Source of the DNA: Batillaria attramentaria
Lineage: Eukaryota; Mollusca; Gastropoda; Batillariidae
Reading direction: 5' to 3'
Assembly (NCBI GenBank): GCA_018292915.2
Contig: JACVVK020000197.1
Span: 1-64,000, forward strand
DNA length: 64,000 nucleotides
Shown: one piece after another, positions 47,696 through 61,532 of the stretch
Layout of the letters: every line of letters starts with the position of its first letter
Numbering within the stretch: position 1 is the stretch's first letter
Notes under the pieces: generated by a model
Seen by the model: the letters and a program-made list of their open reading frames with translations, nothing else
Databases searched by the model: none
Told to the model about the DNA's origin: nothing
Position numbers and translations under genes: made by a program

Positions 47696-48320
47696 AGAAA
47701 GTTGATCTAGTAGTGATAGTTACACTTGTCCGTTGAAACGTTACACCATCGTAACTCCGTCAAAACAGCTAGCTGGTCCGTGTGGTGGCTAACATAAACC
47801 CTAACCCTAACCCAACCCAACGCATGTAATGACACGTAGAAACTACATAGAACCTGGAACATAGACCTGAATAAACACAGACCTGGATAAACACAGTCAT
47901 TCGATAAACACAGACCTGGATAAACACAGACACGGAAAAACTTGATAGACCTGAGGGAACGTAGACCTAGGGTGACATAGGGCTGACCACAGTTTGTAAT
48001 GGAAAGTTTACCTAGTGGTGACCATTAGACTAGTGTGTTAAATGAAAACATTTTACTACGTCGAAGCGGTTCGTGGTCTGTGTGGGCCGGGGTTCAAATC
48101 GAAAGTTGCTTTACTAGTGGCAATTACACATGTCTCCTGAACGGCTACATCTTACTTTGTCGAACCTGGCCCGTATTATCAAGTATTTTATAGAGACGGG
48201 GGTTCGGGTGGAAAGTTGATATAGTCATGTAGTAACGATTGTTCTTCTCTCAGTGTGAAATCTTACTCCGTCGCAGCTTTTATCTTGTCCGTATATAAAG
48301 TGTAATCGTCACTTGTTAAC
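47696..48320 (+). repeat. Old, diverged tandem repeat of about 100-110 bp, about 4 copies
   Basis: Units begin GAAAGTTGATCTAGTAGTG (47696), GAAAGTTTACCTAGTGGTG (48002), GAAAGTTGCTTTACTAGTGG (48101) and GAAAGTTGATATAGTCATG (48211). Each continues with a TTACAC-like segment, a TTACxxCGTCG core, a GGTCxGTGTGG-like segment and a GGGGTTC end. Between copies 1 and 2 lie a telomere-like CCCTAACCCTAACCC (about 47798-47812) and a GACCTGGATAAACACA short repeat (47866-47940). Confidence 0.6.
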
Positions 48321-49781
<1,461 letters not shown>

Positions 49782-49880
49782 AGGGTTCGCGATAGCGCAG
49801 TTGGTTGAGCGTTTGACTCTCGTTCGGAAGGGTACGAGTTCAAATCTCGACTGACAATGTCAAAATTTGTACCTAATTTG
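49782..49880 (+). mobile_element. tRNA-like SINE fragment
   Basis: CGCGATAGCGCAGTTGGTTG AGCG and GTACGAGTTCAAATCTCGAC resemble A- and B-box halves of a tRNA-derived promoter. GTCAAAATTTGT follows. A separate tRNA gene is unlikely because the anticodon arm does not pair. Confidence 0.5.
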
Positions 49881-50561
49881 CCTTCCCTCTCCCCACCCCA
49901 CCCCCCCCCCCCCAAACTACCCACCCACCCACCATACCGAAATCACCTTTTCGGTGTACTAAACTAAATCTCAAAACCAGATCCGCCCCCCCCCCTCCCA
50001 CCGCTCCCATGTTATCACAACTTTCACAATTATTAACCTCAGTCACTTGCATACTTCGGCAGTCAAAACCAATCAAATCCACCCAGTCCTGTGAAAGCCG
50101 CTCTGATTGGCCAGTCCCTGACTTTGACCAAACTTAGTATCCGAACTTCGCCTTCACGTCCAGTAAAATAAAATACCTCACAATTTGACGTGTACACCAA
50201 GGTCGTGGAATAAATGAAGCGTGACATAAGAATTGTTCACTCCCACTCCATCGCTACACAATGACGATTTTTAGCTGAGGTCCGGGTGAGGTATAATTTG
50301 GCCACACTAATTGTATGGCGAGTCGTATCCTATTCTGTGAGGTGTGTTATCATATGATGTATTATTAAGGAAGCATGTTGCCCGCCTCCGTTCCTGGGAG
50401 GGGTGATATAAGGAGCACATAGCTTGAGGTAGTATGTAGTTTTGGAAAGATTGGTTTTGGAGTCAGTGTCAGTTGGAAGGAAGGGATTTACGTTTTACAT
50501 TTGAAGATGTTTGAGTGGAGACGGTACGTGCACTTACTTTGTTTCTTTGTTTTAGTAAATA

Positions 50562-50619
<58 letters not shown>

Positions 50620-50674
50620 GCGCGCGCTTTTAACCCTCTGTCTGTCTCATTGTCTGTCTGTCTGTCTCTGTCTG

Positions 50675-50743
<69 letters not shown>

Positions 50744-50892
50744 CCCCTCCCCCCTGCCCGAGTCCGTGTGTGTGTGTGGGGGGGGGGGGGGGGGGGAGGG
50801 GGGGAGACAGACAGACAGTGGGCTAAAAGCCTCGCCATGGATGCACATCCAAGTACGAAAACGACATTCCGATTCCGGCCATGTTTAGCCGT
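49881..50892. other. Non-coding block with CA/CT microsatellites
   Basis: C-rich stretches at 49898-49935 and 49985-50010, (CA)n with a CG edge 50562-50628, (CT)n 50680-50740, G run 50779-50803. The remainder is unique. Confidence 0.5.
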
Positions 50893-51480
50893 GAGTTTTA
50901 AGATTTAACGCCTTCTCATAACTTCCTGTGAGCTTTTATAAATCACCTTCTTACTGTCTGTGTGTTTGTAAGAACAGTTTTTTTTTTCTTCTTTTCTTCT
51001 GCAAGGATTTATTCACAAGACCAGTGTTAAGATTACGTTTCTCATAACCTCCTGTGTGCTTCTATAAATTACAGCAGACAACTTAAGTCCCCTCATTACT
51101 TTCTGGGTTTGTAAGAACAGCTGTCTTTGGTTGGGTTACATTTTTCTTCGGCAGAGATTTATTCACAAAACAGAGGTGCCTTCCATTTCCACTTTTAATA
51201 TTACGTTTATTGCCTTTTCACAATGTCCTATGCGATTCTATAAATTAAACCAGACAACTTAATTCACCCCATTACTTTGTAAGGTAAGTCTTCTTCTTTT
51301 TTTCTGTAAGATTTATTCACAGAGCTGCATACCATGGCCAAGTTTAAGATATTGTTTGTCATTATGCCCTGTGCGTTTCTAATATATATTAGAGCAGACA
51401 ACTGATGTCACCCCATTACTTTCTGTGTTTGTAAGAACTGTTTTTTTTTTTTTTTTTTTTTTCATCTGCAAATATTTATC
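50893..51480 (+). repeat. Old, diverged tandem repeat of about 133-165 bp, about 4 copies
   Basis: Units start near 50893, 51026, 51190 and 51340. Each has TTAAGATTACGTTT-like, TCCTGTGTGCTTCTATAAAT-like and AGCAGACAACTTAA-like segments, then CCCCATTACTTTCTGTGTTT, GTAAGAACAG, a pyrimidine tract, and CTGCAAGGATTTATTCACAA. The GTAAGA and tract-plus-AG pair look like a donor and an acceptor in nearly every unit. Confidence 0.65.
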
Positions 51481-53136
51481 GCATGTGTGCACAAAACAAA
51501 GGCAAGTGTCAGAGACACAAGAGAATCTGATGTTGAAGACGTGAAAAAGCCAGATGTCTATGTCTCTATGTCTTGACACTGGAGACACGTCCCTAAAAAC
51601 CCTATGCCCCTTCCTAAAGTTTGCGAAGACAAGGTTGACGCAGACAAACCCCGAGTGCTGAGCGTTTGGCAGCCTCGTGTTTACCCCCCCCCCCCCCCCC
51701 CACCCCCCCCCCCCCCCCCCACCCCCCGACAGACAGAGAAAAAGAAATGCGCTACTGTATGTAGTTACAGGAATTTCTCGCCAAGGTTCTGTTGTCTTAA
51801 TCGATACGGGCTAATCGTTGATATTTACCTGAGGGGAGAGAGAGAGAGAGAGAAGAACTGTCATCTTCTAGAGAGATAGAGAGAGAACTCAAAACGTTTC
51901 TCACCCACCCACCCCCACCCCCACACAACCACACCCACATACATACATACATACATACATACACACACGCATCCGTGTGCAGTGTGCAAGTCACACGCAC
52001 GCACGCACGCACAGAAGGAATGTTTCTCGATTTTTCTGAGAGCTACGTAACAGGACATGAAATCGTCGCGAGCAGTTATTGACCACCAGTATAGTGGAGA
52101 TGAACTTGAGACGTGTGTGTGTCCCGACCAGTAGGTATGTAGGGCATGTTTACTTACAGATCAGATGTTCTGGGATTATGTCTGTACATAGGTTCATAAA
52201 CACTCGTTCTGTTTGGATGTTACGACTGTGTGTTGGTCTCTGTAAACTTCCAAGTTTTCGTTACAGCACTTGATCTATGTTCTGAAGAGTAACCTGTTGA
52301 ACAGTATGCGTGTCTTGCATACAACAACGTTGAAGAAAGTGTGCTTGAATCTCTGCTCTTGAAATTGTTCAACGCCTCAAGTTATAATATCACAGGAATG
52401 TGTCTGGGGCATGGGTGGGTCAGAGCAGGTCTAATGTCGCGTAGGCACGTAGGCTTGTTCTATTTCTAGATGAGTGCAGGCGGCTGCAAACAAAGATAAA
52501 AAGGTCAGGATTTCCTACTATCTAATTAATTTTCTTTAATATTGGAGACTGCAGAGTTTTTAAAAGAAAGAAAAAAAAAGGTAGAACTATCGAAATATCA
52601 TTTCATTTAGATACAGAATAAGCGGCATTTTTCTCGTAATATCATCTCGCATCTAGTAATTTAAAAGTCTCAGAATTGAATCGAAGACACTGCAGTATTG
52701 TAATCTGTCTGTTTCATCTGAATCATTGATCAGGCGTGCTCCCAGGAAAAAAAGAAATCCTTCGAGGAATCGAGATTGGCCATTGCGCGAGGCTGCCACC
52801 GAGCTAGTGATGCTGCAGTATGTAGCACCGAGTGACTCCCAGAAACCTTTGAGAAGGTCGCAGTTCTACTTGTATGATGCAACGTTCACATTCACAGCGT
52901 CTGATGCAGCAGATTACGAAGCAGGAACATTTGTAAGATGACTAGCGTGTTACTGTCCTTTACACATAATCCTGCCCCCCCCCCTCCCCCCGCACACACA
53001 CACACGCACTTTCCTCCATATAGATGGCGGGTAGTGTTTCTGGTGCTACTTCGATTCGAGTTTGACGATGTGAAAGAACAGAACCGTTTATCACTGGAAA
53101 AACGACTTCTACTAATACGTTATAATTACTACAATT
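51481..53136. other. Non-coding block
   Basis: C-rich run 51684-51726, short (GA)n and (CATA)n near 51838-51990, unique sequence 52040-52960 without a recognisable exon, and a C-rich stretch at 52975-52992. Confidence 0.45.
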
Positions 53137-53263
53137 TCATTCAATTCAAATAAAAAAAACACTTTATTGTCTTTTTAAAACATTTCAAACAGAAAATTGT
53201 CTTCAGACCCGTGTAGTTGCTTCGTTTATTATAATATGATCTTAATATAAAATAAATGAACTA
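53137..53263 (-). mobile_element. LINE 3' end, same family as 34120-34272
   Basis: On the plus strand: TTCAATTCAAATAAAAAAAA, CACTTTATTGTC, GAAAATTGTCTTCAGACCCG, TTATAATATGATC. In reverse it ends AATAAAGTG and TTTGAATTG. A (CA)n tract again adjoins its internal side. Confidence 0.65.
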
Positions 53264-53264
53264 A

Positions 53265-53331
<67 letters not shown>
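53264..53331. repeat. (CA)n microsatellite abutting a LINE 3' end
   Basis: A CA tract of about 68 bp. Confidence 0.96.
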
Positions 53332-53334
<3 letters not shown>

Positions 53335-54643
53335 TTTCAAGACGTGTTCTTGCTTTTATTTAAAACAGCTTGCTTCATTTCGGCAAACAATCACCGTCAA
53401 CACGTTTCAATCGGAGTAGCTCCCCGCCATCTCCATTACCCCCCCCCCCCCCCCCCCCCCCGCAGCACAGACCCCCGTCCCCTCACTCCTCACTTTTTTT
53501 TAGGGAACAACCTTTTCCCTGGGGATCTGTCGGCGGCAGTGTTTTCTATTTATATGATGCAGAATCTCGCCGTCCGTAGCCCCCAAGAATCTCCCCCCTT
53601 TGTTTCCGCCATGCTTGCCCACGTGTGCGCGGACGCGTTCTTAGGGCGCCGAAGTAGGTAGCTCCTTGATAAAACGGATTCCCAGCAATTTCTACCGGAG
53701 CTGTGCCAGTCTTGTTTGGATAACCGTCCAGACTCTCCGGGCAATATGCGTCAATATCTACCACAGCGCCGGGCAATATGAGTCAATGTCTACCCTTCTG
53801 TTGGCCAATGCACGGGCTGGAGAGTGGAGAGTCATGGTGACTTAGGTTCTTAGTCACCTTGTCGGGTGGATATGTTCAGGGAACTGAATCTGTGGCGTTA
53901 AATAATGATATACCATGGCCAGGCAGTTCAAGTGTAAACGTGTGGTTGTGAGGTAACTGAGAAGTAGTGTGTTGTCCTTGCGTGTGGTTAGTTTGGAGTG
54001 GGTTGGTTTGAACGAGTACAGTAGCGTGTGCAGAAGTGTAAAGTTCGTGATTTGCCTGTTCTGCAGTTCTCTCTAACGTGCTTCTGTTTCGTATTGATTT
54101 CGGCTATCTGTTGTTTGTTACGTGAGCCTTTGTGTGCGTATAGAAAGTATACAACCATGATAAAGCTATTATTATTATTATTGGTTACATCAAAATGTTA
54201 CATGGTGGTCGGTCACTTTTTTCCAGTTGTTCATATGAACCATCCTAATTCTCGATCTACTGGAATGATTTGAAGATCAGGTGCTCACCTACTCACCCAC
54301 CCTCCTCCCTCCCTTAACACCACCACCACCCGAGAATAGGTAACTGGCTGTAGACAAATGCTAAACAAATGACTCGAGATAATGACCGACTTTTTCATGA
54401 TCTCAGGGCTCAGGCGGTGAGAAGAGGCAGGAAGATGTTAGTGTATAAACACACAGTCCACTCCGATCACTTACAACCTTTGGGCACCAGCACAGCTCAC
54501 CGTCTCAGCTCGTGCACATCAAAGTAGTAGTAGTAGTACGATGGACTCGCTTATTTGGTTCTAGAATGCTGTTTGTTTGATTGGCTTATTATGCTGGTAC
54601 TGCAGACATGTCTATTTAGTTGTGTTTTTGTTGTGCTTGCAGA
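53332..54643 (+). other. Upstream region of the LIM gene (intron, 5' UTR or promoter)
   Basis: A C run at 53440-53461, a 32-bp direct repeat (CCGGGCAATATGCGTCAATA at 53737 and CCGGGCAATATGAGTCAATG at 53769), then unique sequence. An untranslated first exon must lie upstream because the coding exon begins one base before its ATG. Its position cannot be read here with confidence. Confidence 0.4.
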
Positions 54644-55237
54644 ATGGCCATGATGGCTGAGGACGAGGCGGCGGCGAGGGGGTTCCGTCGTTTGTCTTCC
54701 CTCTTCCTCCCCCCTCAGTCCAACGCCAACAAGTGTCAGCGCTGCAAGGTGACCGTGTACCAGCAGGAGCGCATGGGACCCGTCCACGACGTCGTCTTCC
54801 ACAAGACCTGCTTCCGCTGCATAATCTGCGGACAGTTCCTGACGTTGAAGAACTATTGGAGCAACCAGGTGGACGGAAATGACGCGGAGATCTACTGCCA
54901 CACGCATGTGCCGCGGATCGGAGGTTCCGGTATGGACAGGGAGGCGCTGGGCATCAAGCGGGCCATGGCGGCCCAGCAGGACGTGAGTAGCGGGGCCCTG
55001 TCCAAGCTGAACCAGATGAGGGGGGTCGGCGGGGCGCCCACTATGGATGGAGACGCTCTGGCCATCCGCAGCGCTGTGTCCGCCCAGAAGAAGTGGGAGT
55101 CTGGACAACAGGCGCAGGTCTCGCACACGGCCAACGTGGATGCCTCGGCGCTGCACATCAAGGGCGCGCTTGACGCACAGCGGCTGCAGAGGAGATACCA
55201 GAGGAAGCTGGATAAGCACCACTACCCACCCCACATC
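54644..55237 (+). CDS. First coding exon of a LIM-domain protein, hillarin / kyphoscoliosis-peptidase-like
   Basis: The acceptor TGTTGTGCTTGCAG ends at 54642; one base later ATG opens 198 codons to the donor ATC|GTGAGT at 55238 (phase 0). Nearby in-frame ATGs at 54650 and 54653 are alternatives. Residues 31-88 are one complete LIM domain: C31-X2-C34, H53-X2-C56, C59-X2-C62, C85-X2-H88, so all eight zinc ligands are present. After it come three related segments: DREALGIKRAMAAQ, DGDALAIRSAVSAQKKW and DASALHIKGALDAQRLQRRY. An N-terminal LIM followed by such repeats is the start of hillarin and invertebrate kyphoscoliosis-peptidase proteins, cytoskeletal or muscle proteins with a transglutaminase-like domain further on. 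That downstream domain is not in view, so family membership rests on the LIM and linker. Codons are strongly G/C-ending, unlike the flanks. A minus-strand open frame over the same bases is a shadow. Confidence 0.85.
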
Positions 55238-55280
55238 GTGAGTACTTCACTTGCTTCGCTTGGCTGGTTGGTTAGTTGGT

Positions 55281-55309
<29 letters not shown>
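55281..55309. repeat. Poly-G run close to a 5' splice site
   Basis: 29 consecutive G starting 43 nt after the LIM exon donor, on the transcribed-sense strand. Confidence 0.95.
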
Positions 55310-55311
<2 letters not shown>

Positions 55312-55514
55312 CTTCGTTCGTTCGCATGGATTTCGGGGGAATTTCTGAGAGATGGTATGGAGCGCATGTGAGCTTTTCCGAGCACAGAGACGCCATCTGG
55401 AACTGAACTAAACTTTTATTATTATTATTATTATTGGTCAACTTGTGGTGTGACTGCAGGAAAGGCTGACGCTTAAGATAACCGTTCACCTACTGGCAGA
55501 ATAGTTCAGATCAC

Positions 55515-55515
<1 letters not shown>

Positions 55516-55586
<71 letters not shown>
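55516..55586. repeat. (GT)n microsatellite
   Basis: A GT tract of about 71 bp. Confidence 0.96.
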
Positions 55587-55587
<1 letters not shown>

Positions 55588-57912
55588 AGGCGTACTGTGA
55601 TTCGTGCAGAAAGGACGGTCAGCCACCAAAGGCTCCAAATACGCTCAGTGATAAGTAGGGCTGTCTCTGGTTTTGTCAGAGTGTCTTCCGATGAAGACCT
55701 TTTTTTACCGACAGTTTGGGAGTGTTTGTTTTTTCTGCACATGTCTTGAACCTTTCGGTATTTTGATGTTTTTCTTACACGCTATCAGCCTAGTATTTGT
55801 CGTTCTAAACATAGCCAGCCACATTGCTGAATATCTGCTACATCTGCTAAACTGGACAAGCATCGTCTATATGTGTCTCCTCTACCGTGTGTGGATGTAC
55901 AATATTAAACCCACAAACCCAAATATGTCGGCGTTTAGCATGCGGTTTGCTCTTCCCCGTATGTTAATGTAGTTGTCACAATTTCCTTGTTTGGTTTACT
56001 TCAAAGCCCCATGTCACGATATATAAATTTTACAGCGGGTACAGTACCCGGTATGTAACCATTCATACTTCATGTGTACAAGCCACTTCAAATGTTTGCT
56101 CAGTTTTTCCGTATAGCGTCTTGCTCGGAACATACACTGAACTGGCAACTGTTGAGGCCGTTCATTGCAGGAGTGCAGCGTGGTGGGGGATTTATGATAC
56201 ATTGTTCACAGCTAATGTCACCTACAACCAGAGGCGAAGGAAGACCAGCCAGATAAGGAAACGCGTTTGAAACGAAGTGTTAGAACACAGTTGTTGAATA
56301 GCTGCGTGATAAGACCAGACGGAGAAGACTTTCACGAGCCTTTTATGACCTCCTTCTGCTCGGATTTCACGGTGTCGTAAAAGTATTACAATGTACGTTC
56401 CTTCATATCCTTTTCAATGGTATCTCGGAAACAATTCTCGGATACATATTGTATTCTGTCAAGTTTTTCCTTTGAAACAAATTACCTTGGAACACGTTGA
56501 TTGCTCTTCTTCTTCTTCTTCTTCTTGTTATTAAGGTTTCCTGTATGGGATGGATTCCTGGATTATTCACGCATTCAGAGGCTATCCTAGAGGCCAATAA
56601 GCACTCTGGTAGATAGTTGATACTCGATACTCTAGGTACAGAACCATGGGCCCATCTGACGCCCAGAATGTGCCAGATCCCATAAAGCAAATCAGATTTG
56701 TTTTCAGACCCTTGATGTAAATCGATGACGACTCTATTCTCAAACATTTCATCCTAGAGCTCATGTGCCTAAAAATGCATGATTATGATCAGAGTTCTGG
56801 CAGGGCTGCATTAGATACATGTACATACAGTATGGTGGATTACCGAAACGAAAAAAAAAACTAAATCTGTATAGCTAGTGCCCTATCGGCTGAAGAGTGT
56901 TATATTATTGGTGGTCGTGTTATATCTTTTTACTGGCCGCCGTATGGTCGAAAGGTCTGGTTTCTTTGTTGAACCGAATTTGACCAAAACACTATCCACT
57001 GTTTTTGCCATGTATTTCACCCACACCCTTACAGCGTACTGACGAAGACAGTTTCTGGTTAATCCTTTCATATACTTTGTGGGAGTTGTCGAGCAGTTCA
57101 GCTCTAAATCAATCTTTTGGTTTTGCTAGTGAAGTAGTTTGGATGTCATGATTATATTTCTCTGCAATGTGGAAAAACAATACTATGGCCCAGAGGATGG
57201 AAACATAAACTTGACTTGACTTTTAATTGGTAATTCTTAACTACAGCTTCGACACACGCCCTAAAGTCTCGAGAGGCTGTGAGGCTGTACAGGCTTATCC
57301 GTCTCCTCGTATTGCAGGCTCCAGGTCATGCATCCACTAAATCAGCAAATGAAAAAGTTTGTCTCCTGGGGCTCAAAACCTTCCTGCTTTGTTTTAAGTT
57401 TGTTCTCACGGTGATGTTTCACGAGGACTGAATTACAGAAAAACGCCCATTTAGGAGCATTGTGCGCCATGTTACGCCTTGTTGGGGCGTAAAGTACGTC
57501 CTGTCTGAGTCAGCCTGAAGCAAAAAACAAAGTAACTGGATGAGAATTATTTACACGGAGTTTTCAAACTGGAGGCTTTGTTGGAGAATTGCTTCCCGTG
57601 TTGTCACCACCCATGTTTTTACTCAAATGTCCAGCGAAGTTTTTTAAACAAGGGTAAACTTGCACGGTTGAGAACTAGAGAGTTTTGTGTCGGTGTAAAA
57701 AAAGAAAGAATGTTGGCAGAAAGGTTTATCTTCGTATCGGAAAGCCACGTTGAAGTGGCTTACAGTCCGACTGCATTCGTCAGCAGGAGATTTAAAAGGA
57801 GCTGGGAGACATTACTCACGAATAGTTTCGTATCCAGGAGAGAGAAGTGCAGGAATTTAACCCTTATCTGTGTTTTGACCGTGGTCACTTTTGGAGTGAA
57901 AACCCAATACAG

Positions 57913-57917
<5 letters not shown>

Positions 57918-57986
<69 letters not shown>

Positions 57987-58009
57987 CTCGCTCGCTCGCT
58001 CCCAAATGC

Positions 58010-58081
<72 letters not shown>
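57918..58081. repeat. (CT)n then (GT)n microsatellites
   Basis: (CT)n 57918-57982 with a CTCG edge, then (GT)n 58012-58081. Confidence 0.96.
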
Positions 58082-58082
<1 letters not shown>

Positions 58083-58310
58083 CCTTTGTGCTTCATTCGA
58101 ACATTAAAACCACCAACTCCAATGATGAAACGTTTTGTGTAAACTCACTCATGCCTGGCTGCCAGTTTCGAGACACTGACGTGAGCCTTCATCGCACGGC
58201 CTGTGGGAATATTTTAACTCATCGATCAAACCTGATGACATGTGCAACAACCTTCTACCGGTAGACGCAATAATCACACACACCCCTCCCTCCCCATCCC
58301 TCTCCATCCC

Positions 58311-58511
58311 TAACCCTACCCTTCCCCCCCCCCTAACCCTACCCTTCCCCCCCCTAACCCTACCCTTCCCCCCCCTAACCCTACCCTGCCCCCTAACCCT
58401 ACCCTTCCCCCCTAACCCTACCCTTCCCCCCTTAACCCTACCCTTCCCCCCTTAACCCTACCCTTCCCCCCTTAACCCTACCCTTCCCCCCCTTAACCCT
58501 ACCCTTCCCCC
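58311..58511. repeat. Telomere-like interstitial array
   Basis: Ten units of TAACCCTACCCTT plus 5-9 C, starting at 58311, 58334, 58355, 58376, 58394, 58413, 58433, 58453, 58473 and 58494 (period 18-23 bp). Each contains CCCTAACCCTACCC, close to the metazoan telomere complement CCCTAA. Confidence 0.9.
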
Positions 58512-60022
58512 TGGCCATTAGTAATCAGAGTTTCCTGTCAAATGTCAAGCCACATGAGTTAGGCTTTTCGCACTTAAAGACACAACGTCCAAACGAGGGT
58601 CTCGGGGTAGGGCAGGTAACTTTTGGGATTTTGAACCTTCCCGTGTGCAAAGTGGAAGAAAGCAGTCAGCACACTATCAGTTGGTTTGCAGAACACAGGT
58701 TTACAAGTTACAGAAAACCCTGTGACAGTTCCGGACATGTCTTCATGTTAAATGTCTTTAGAGGAAAAAGGGACGCGAATGACATCCCCTGATAGTTGTG
58801 CCTTTAAAATAACATAAACTGAACGTCTAGTATCCCCACATTCATGTAGCGTGTATGTGCGGCAGGCAGTAAGACAACACATTTATGAGTCAGGTGAATG
58901 GGCCGAGTCACGTGACAGTAGATGGACAGTGTGTGTCTACAGGCAAACATAAAAAGTCACTGGACAGGTTCGTTCTTCTTAGATTTTTGTGTGACGTCAG
59001 TTTCGACGTCAGCAGTGTAGTTTTATGCAAAGGACTCTCATCTTTCCTTTCCAGCTCTCAGACTGAACGGACTGGTTCTGGTTTTCAAATGAAAGCCATT
59101 TACTCTGTTTTGGGATAATCACTTCAATGTAGACCTGTAATGTTTGTGAGAGTTGTCAGATGTCTGATGTCTTTTCGCTTCAGAACATGGTCCAGAAATT
59201 AACGTACTTAAATGAAGTTGCCAGTTGTAATTTATTCTCGAAATTGTTGACATTTTAAATGCTGCCATAGGTCAATGACCAATGATCACTTTCTCTGAAA
59301 GAAACGTATACGTGTATTCACTTCACATTTCTCCTTCGTCACGACCCCCCTCCCCTCCCCTCCCCTTCTCCGACTTGTCTCACGCCTTCACCCTTCTCCA
59401 CCACCCTGCCACCACCCCGCCACCACCCCGCAGTTTTCTAAATTATGGGAAAGTTTCTTTATTTGGCTGTCAATTTGTCATGTCAGTACATTGTTTACTG
59501 ACAATGAGTTTTGGTGGGTGACTCTCCTGACAGGACAGGAGACAGTTTCAACTTCCTTCACTTCACTATATGTGCCTAATGGGCTGAAAAAGGACTTTTT
59601 ATTGCATTGTGTGGCTGAGCTGGCGTACCGTGTAGCCGGCGACATGTATACGACAAATATTACAGATAATTACTTCAGCTGTAGCCAGTCGTCCCACATG
59701 TGAACAGTAATCTTTCAAGGTGAAGTTCGCTCTCTGCATGACTCGTCATGGACGCCTAAGGGCCGAGAACTTTATGGACTCAGACTACTGGCGGCTAGAG
59801 TAATGCCGCATGAGGCAGACGATACTGACAGGAATATATTGACCCGTCGCCCGGGGGTAGTGAGCACAAGGGGTGGGGTGAGGTGGGAAAGGAGATGGAG
59901 GTAGGTGATGTTAAGTGATTTTGATCCTGATACCGTGACACGGCATCGGTTGGCAGGTGTGTGGTTATATGTCCATGTCGGTTTACACACAGGGTCCAGC
60001 GCTACGCTGCCATTGTTTCCGA

Positions 60023-60150
60023 TGGTCGTGAGTTCGAATCCCGGCAGAGAGCCAAAAATCTGTGCTGATGGTTTTCTCGTTGGTCTCGTTTTGATATCAC
60101 ACCCGTGTTAAGACCTGAAAGGACGCTAGAACCCCATCCAACCATCCAAC
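60023..60150 (+). mobile_element. SINE family A, 5'-truncated diverged copy
   Basis: ATGGTCGTGAGTTCGAATCC CGGCAGAGAGCC, then ATCTGTGCTGATGGTTTTCT, TTTTGATATCACACCCG, AAAGGACGCTAGAACCCC and an ATCCAACCATCC tail. Confidence 0.75.
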
Positions 60151-61194
60151 TGACTAATCCGCCATTATCGACTTTCTACCTCCGTTCTCGCGAGTCGTGA
60201 CTTGTAGTGACGATGTCACGAAACAGGTAGTTAATTAGGGCTCGGCAGGGAAAGGTGGACAGGTACAGCTTCCTATTTCCTCCCAGCAAACACACTGTCC
60301 ATCAGGAAGTGATTCAACGTCGATCTCTACGAGGGGGTTGAAGTTGGATTGGGGAGGGGGGGGGGGGAGGAGTAACGACATATTGCGCGGATTTCAAAAT
60401 CTCGGCCAACACACTGACTTGCACTACCACAGTTACAGTTACAAAAGGACCATAGTTTTCCTTTCACGGATGATGAAGATTCTTGAGCTGCACTGTCCAC
60501 AGCATTGTACGGGCTCCTTACGCAACTTTCGCCGTTTTTTTGTTGTTGTTTTTTTGTCAAACGAACCGTGGTCAGTAGTCTCGGTTCCTACGAAATATTG
60601 AAATCCGCGTACCGTGTGGCTCACGACACAGTACACGGCGTACAGTAAACCCTACAACAGGCGCCGTGTCAGCAATAACGATCGAAAACGCTGTTGACAT
60701 TTCATTGGAAAAGATAATCGAAAATTGCCTTTCTCATAGTCTGCCTTCAACAACCTAACCTATATTCATTTCTCCTGGCGTCTTAAGTCCAAAAGATCAA
60801 GCAAATAATCACCCATCCGTGTCGGTCGCACTGGTTTCTGCTTGACTTGACAGCTTCATGCTTGACCCACGGGTGATTCGTCCGATCCAGCCTTTATCTT
60901 GCACCCAACGGTCGGTTGGCCTGATCGTTACATAAGCTGGGTCTTGTCGTCTGGCTTAATGCCGTTACACTGTGTGAACACACCCTAAACACTCCGCCCA
61001 TGGTACTGGAAAACTCGTGACTGGCGGTGAGGGCTGGAGTTTTGTAATGGCCGCTGTGAACAAGGAGAGTGAACCATGCATGGGGGGAACTCTAGCCAAA
61101 TGGAGGTTTGACTACAGCGACTATGTTTTTAAACAACACACCGACAATTCGTGTTCTTTGATGCAGTCGTAGTGTGAAGGCAACAACAAAGCTA

Positions 61195-61326
61195 GTGTTG
61201 GGGTCAAAATCGGAAGGCCCCGGGTTTGCGCCTCCCAGAATTTAAAAAAAAATTGAAGGAACATGCCTTTTAAATTCACCTTCATGCTGAATAACAAACA
61301 CGTTTAACGTCTAAACACCCACCCTC
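61195..61326 (+). mobile_element. Possible SINE family A remnant
   Basis: Only the tail is convincing: CACGTTTAACGTCTAAACAC CCACCC. The preceding GGTCAAAATCGGAAGGCCCC is weakly compatible with a decayed body. Confidence 0.3.
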
Positions 61327-61532
61327 CTCTGTTCACGTCACTGTTTGGAGTAACGGCCGTCTAATTATCCCACCTCAATAAAAGACGATGTGCACTCAAG
61401 AGAAAATCGATTCTATCAGCAAACACACACACCAGTCCCACAGTGACAAGATGTCAGACCAACCTAACCCTCAGTTCGCCTTGTGCCACCGGGAGAAATC
61501 ACCTGAGTTGTAAAGCATTCACTCGGAGGGCT

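Noticed and set aside
54551..55234. 227-residue minus-strand ORF
   Set aside because: Shadow of the LIM exon, whose plus-strand translation has all eight zinc ligands and flanking splice sites.
57578..58264. 228-residue ORF
   Set aside because: Its length depends on (CT)n and (GT)n tracts; the N-terminal 110 residues show no motif.
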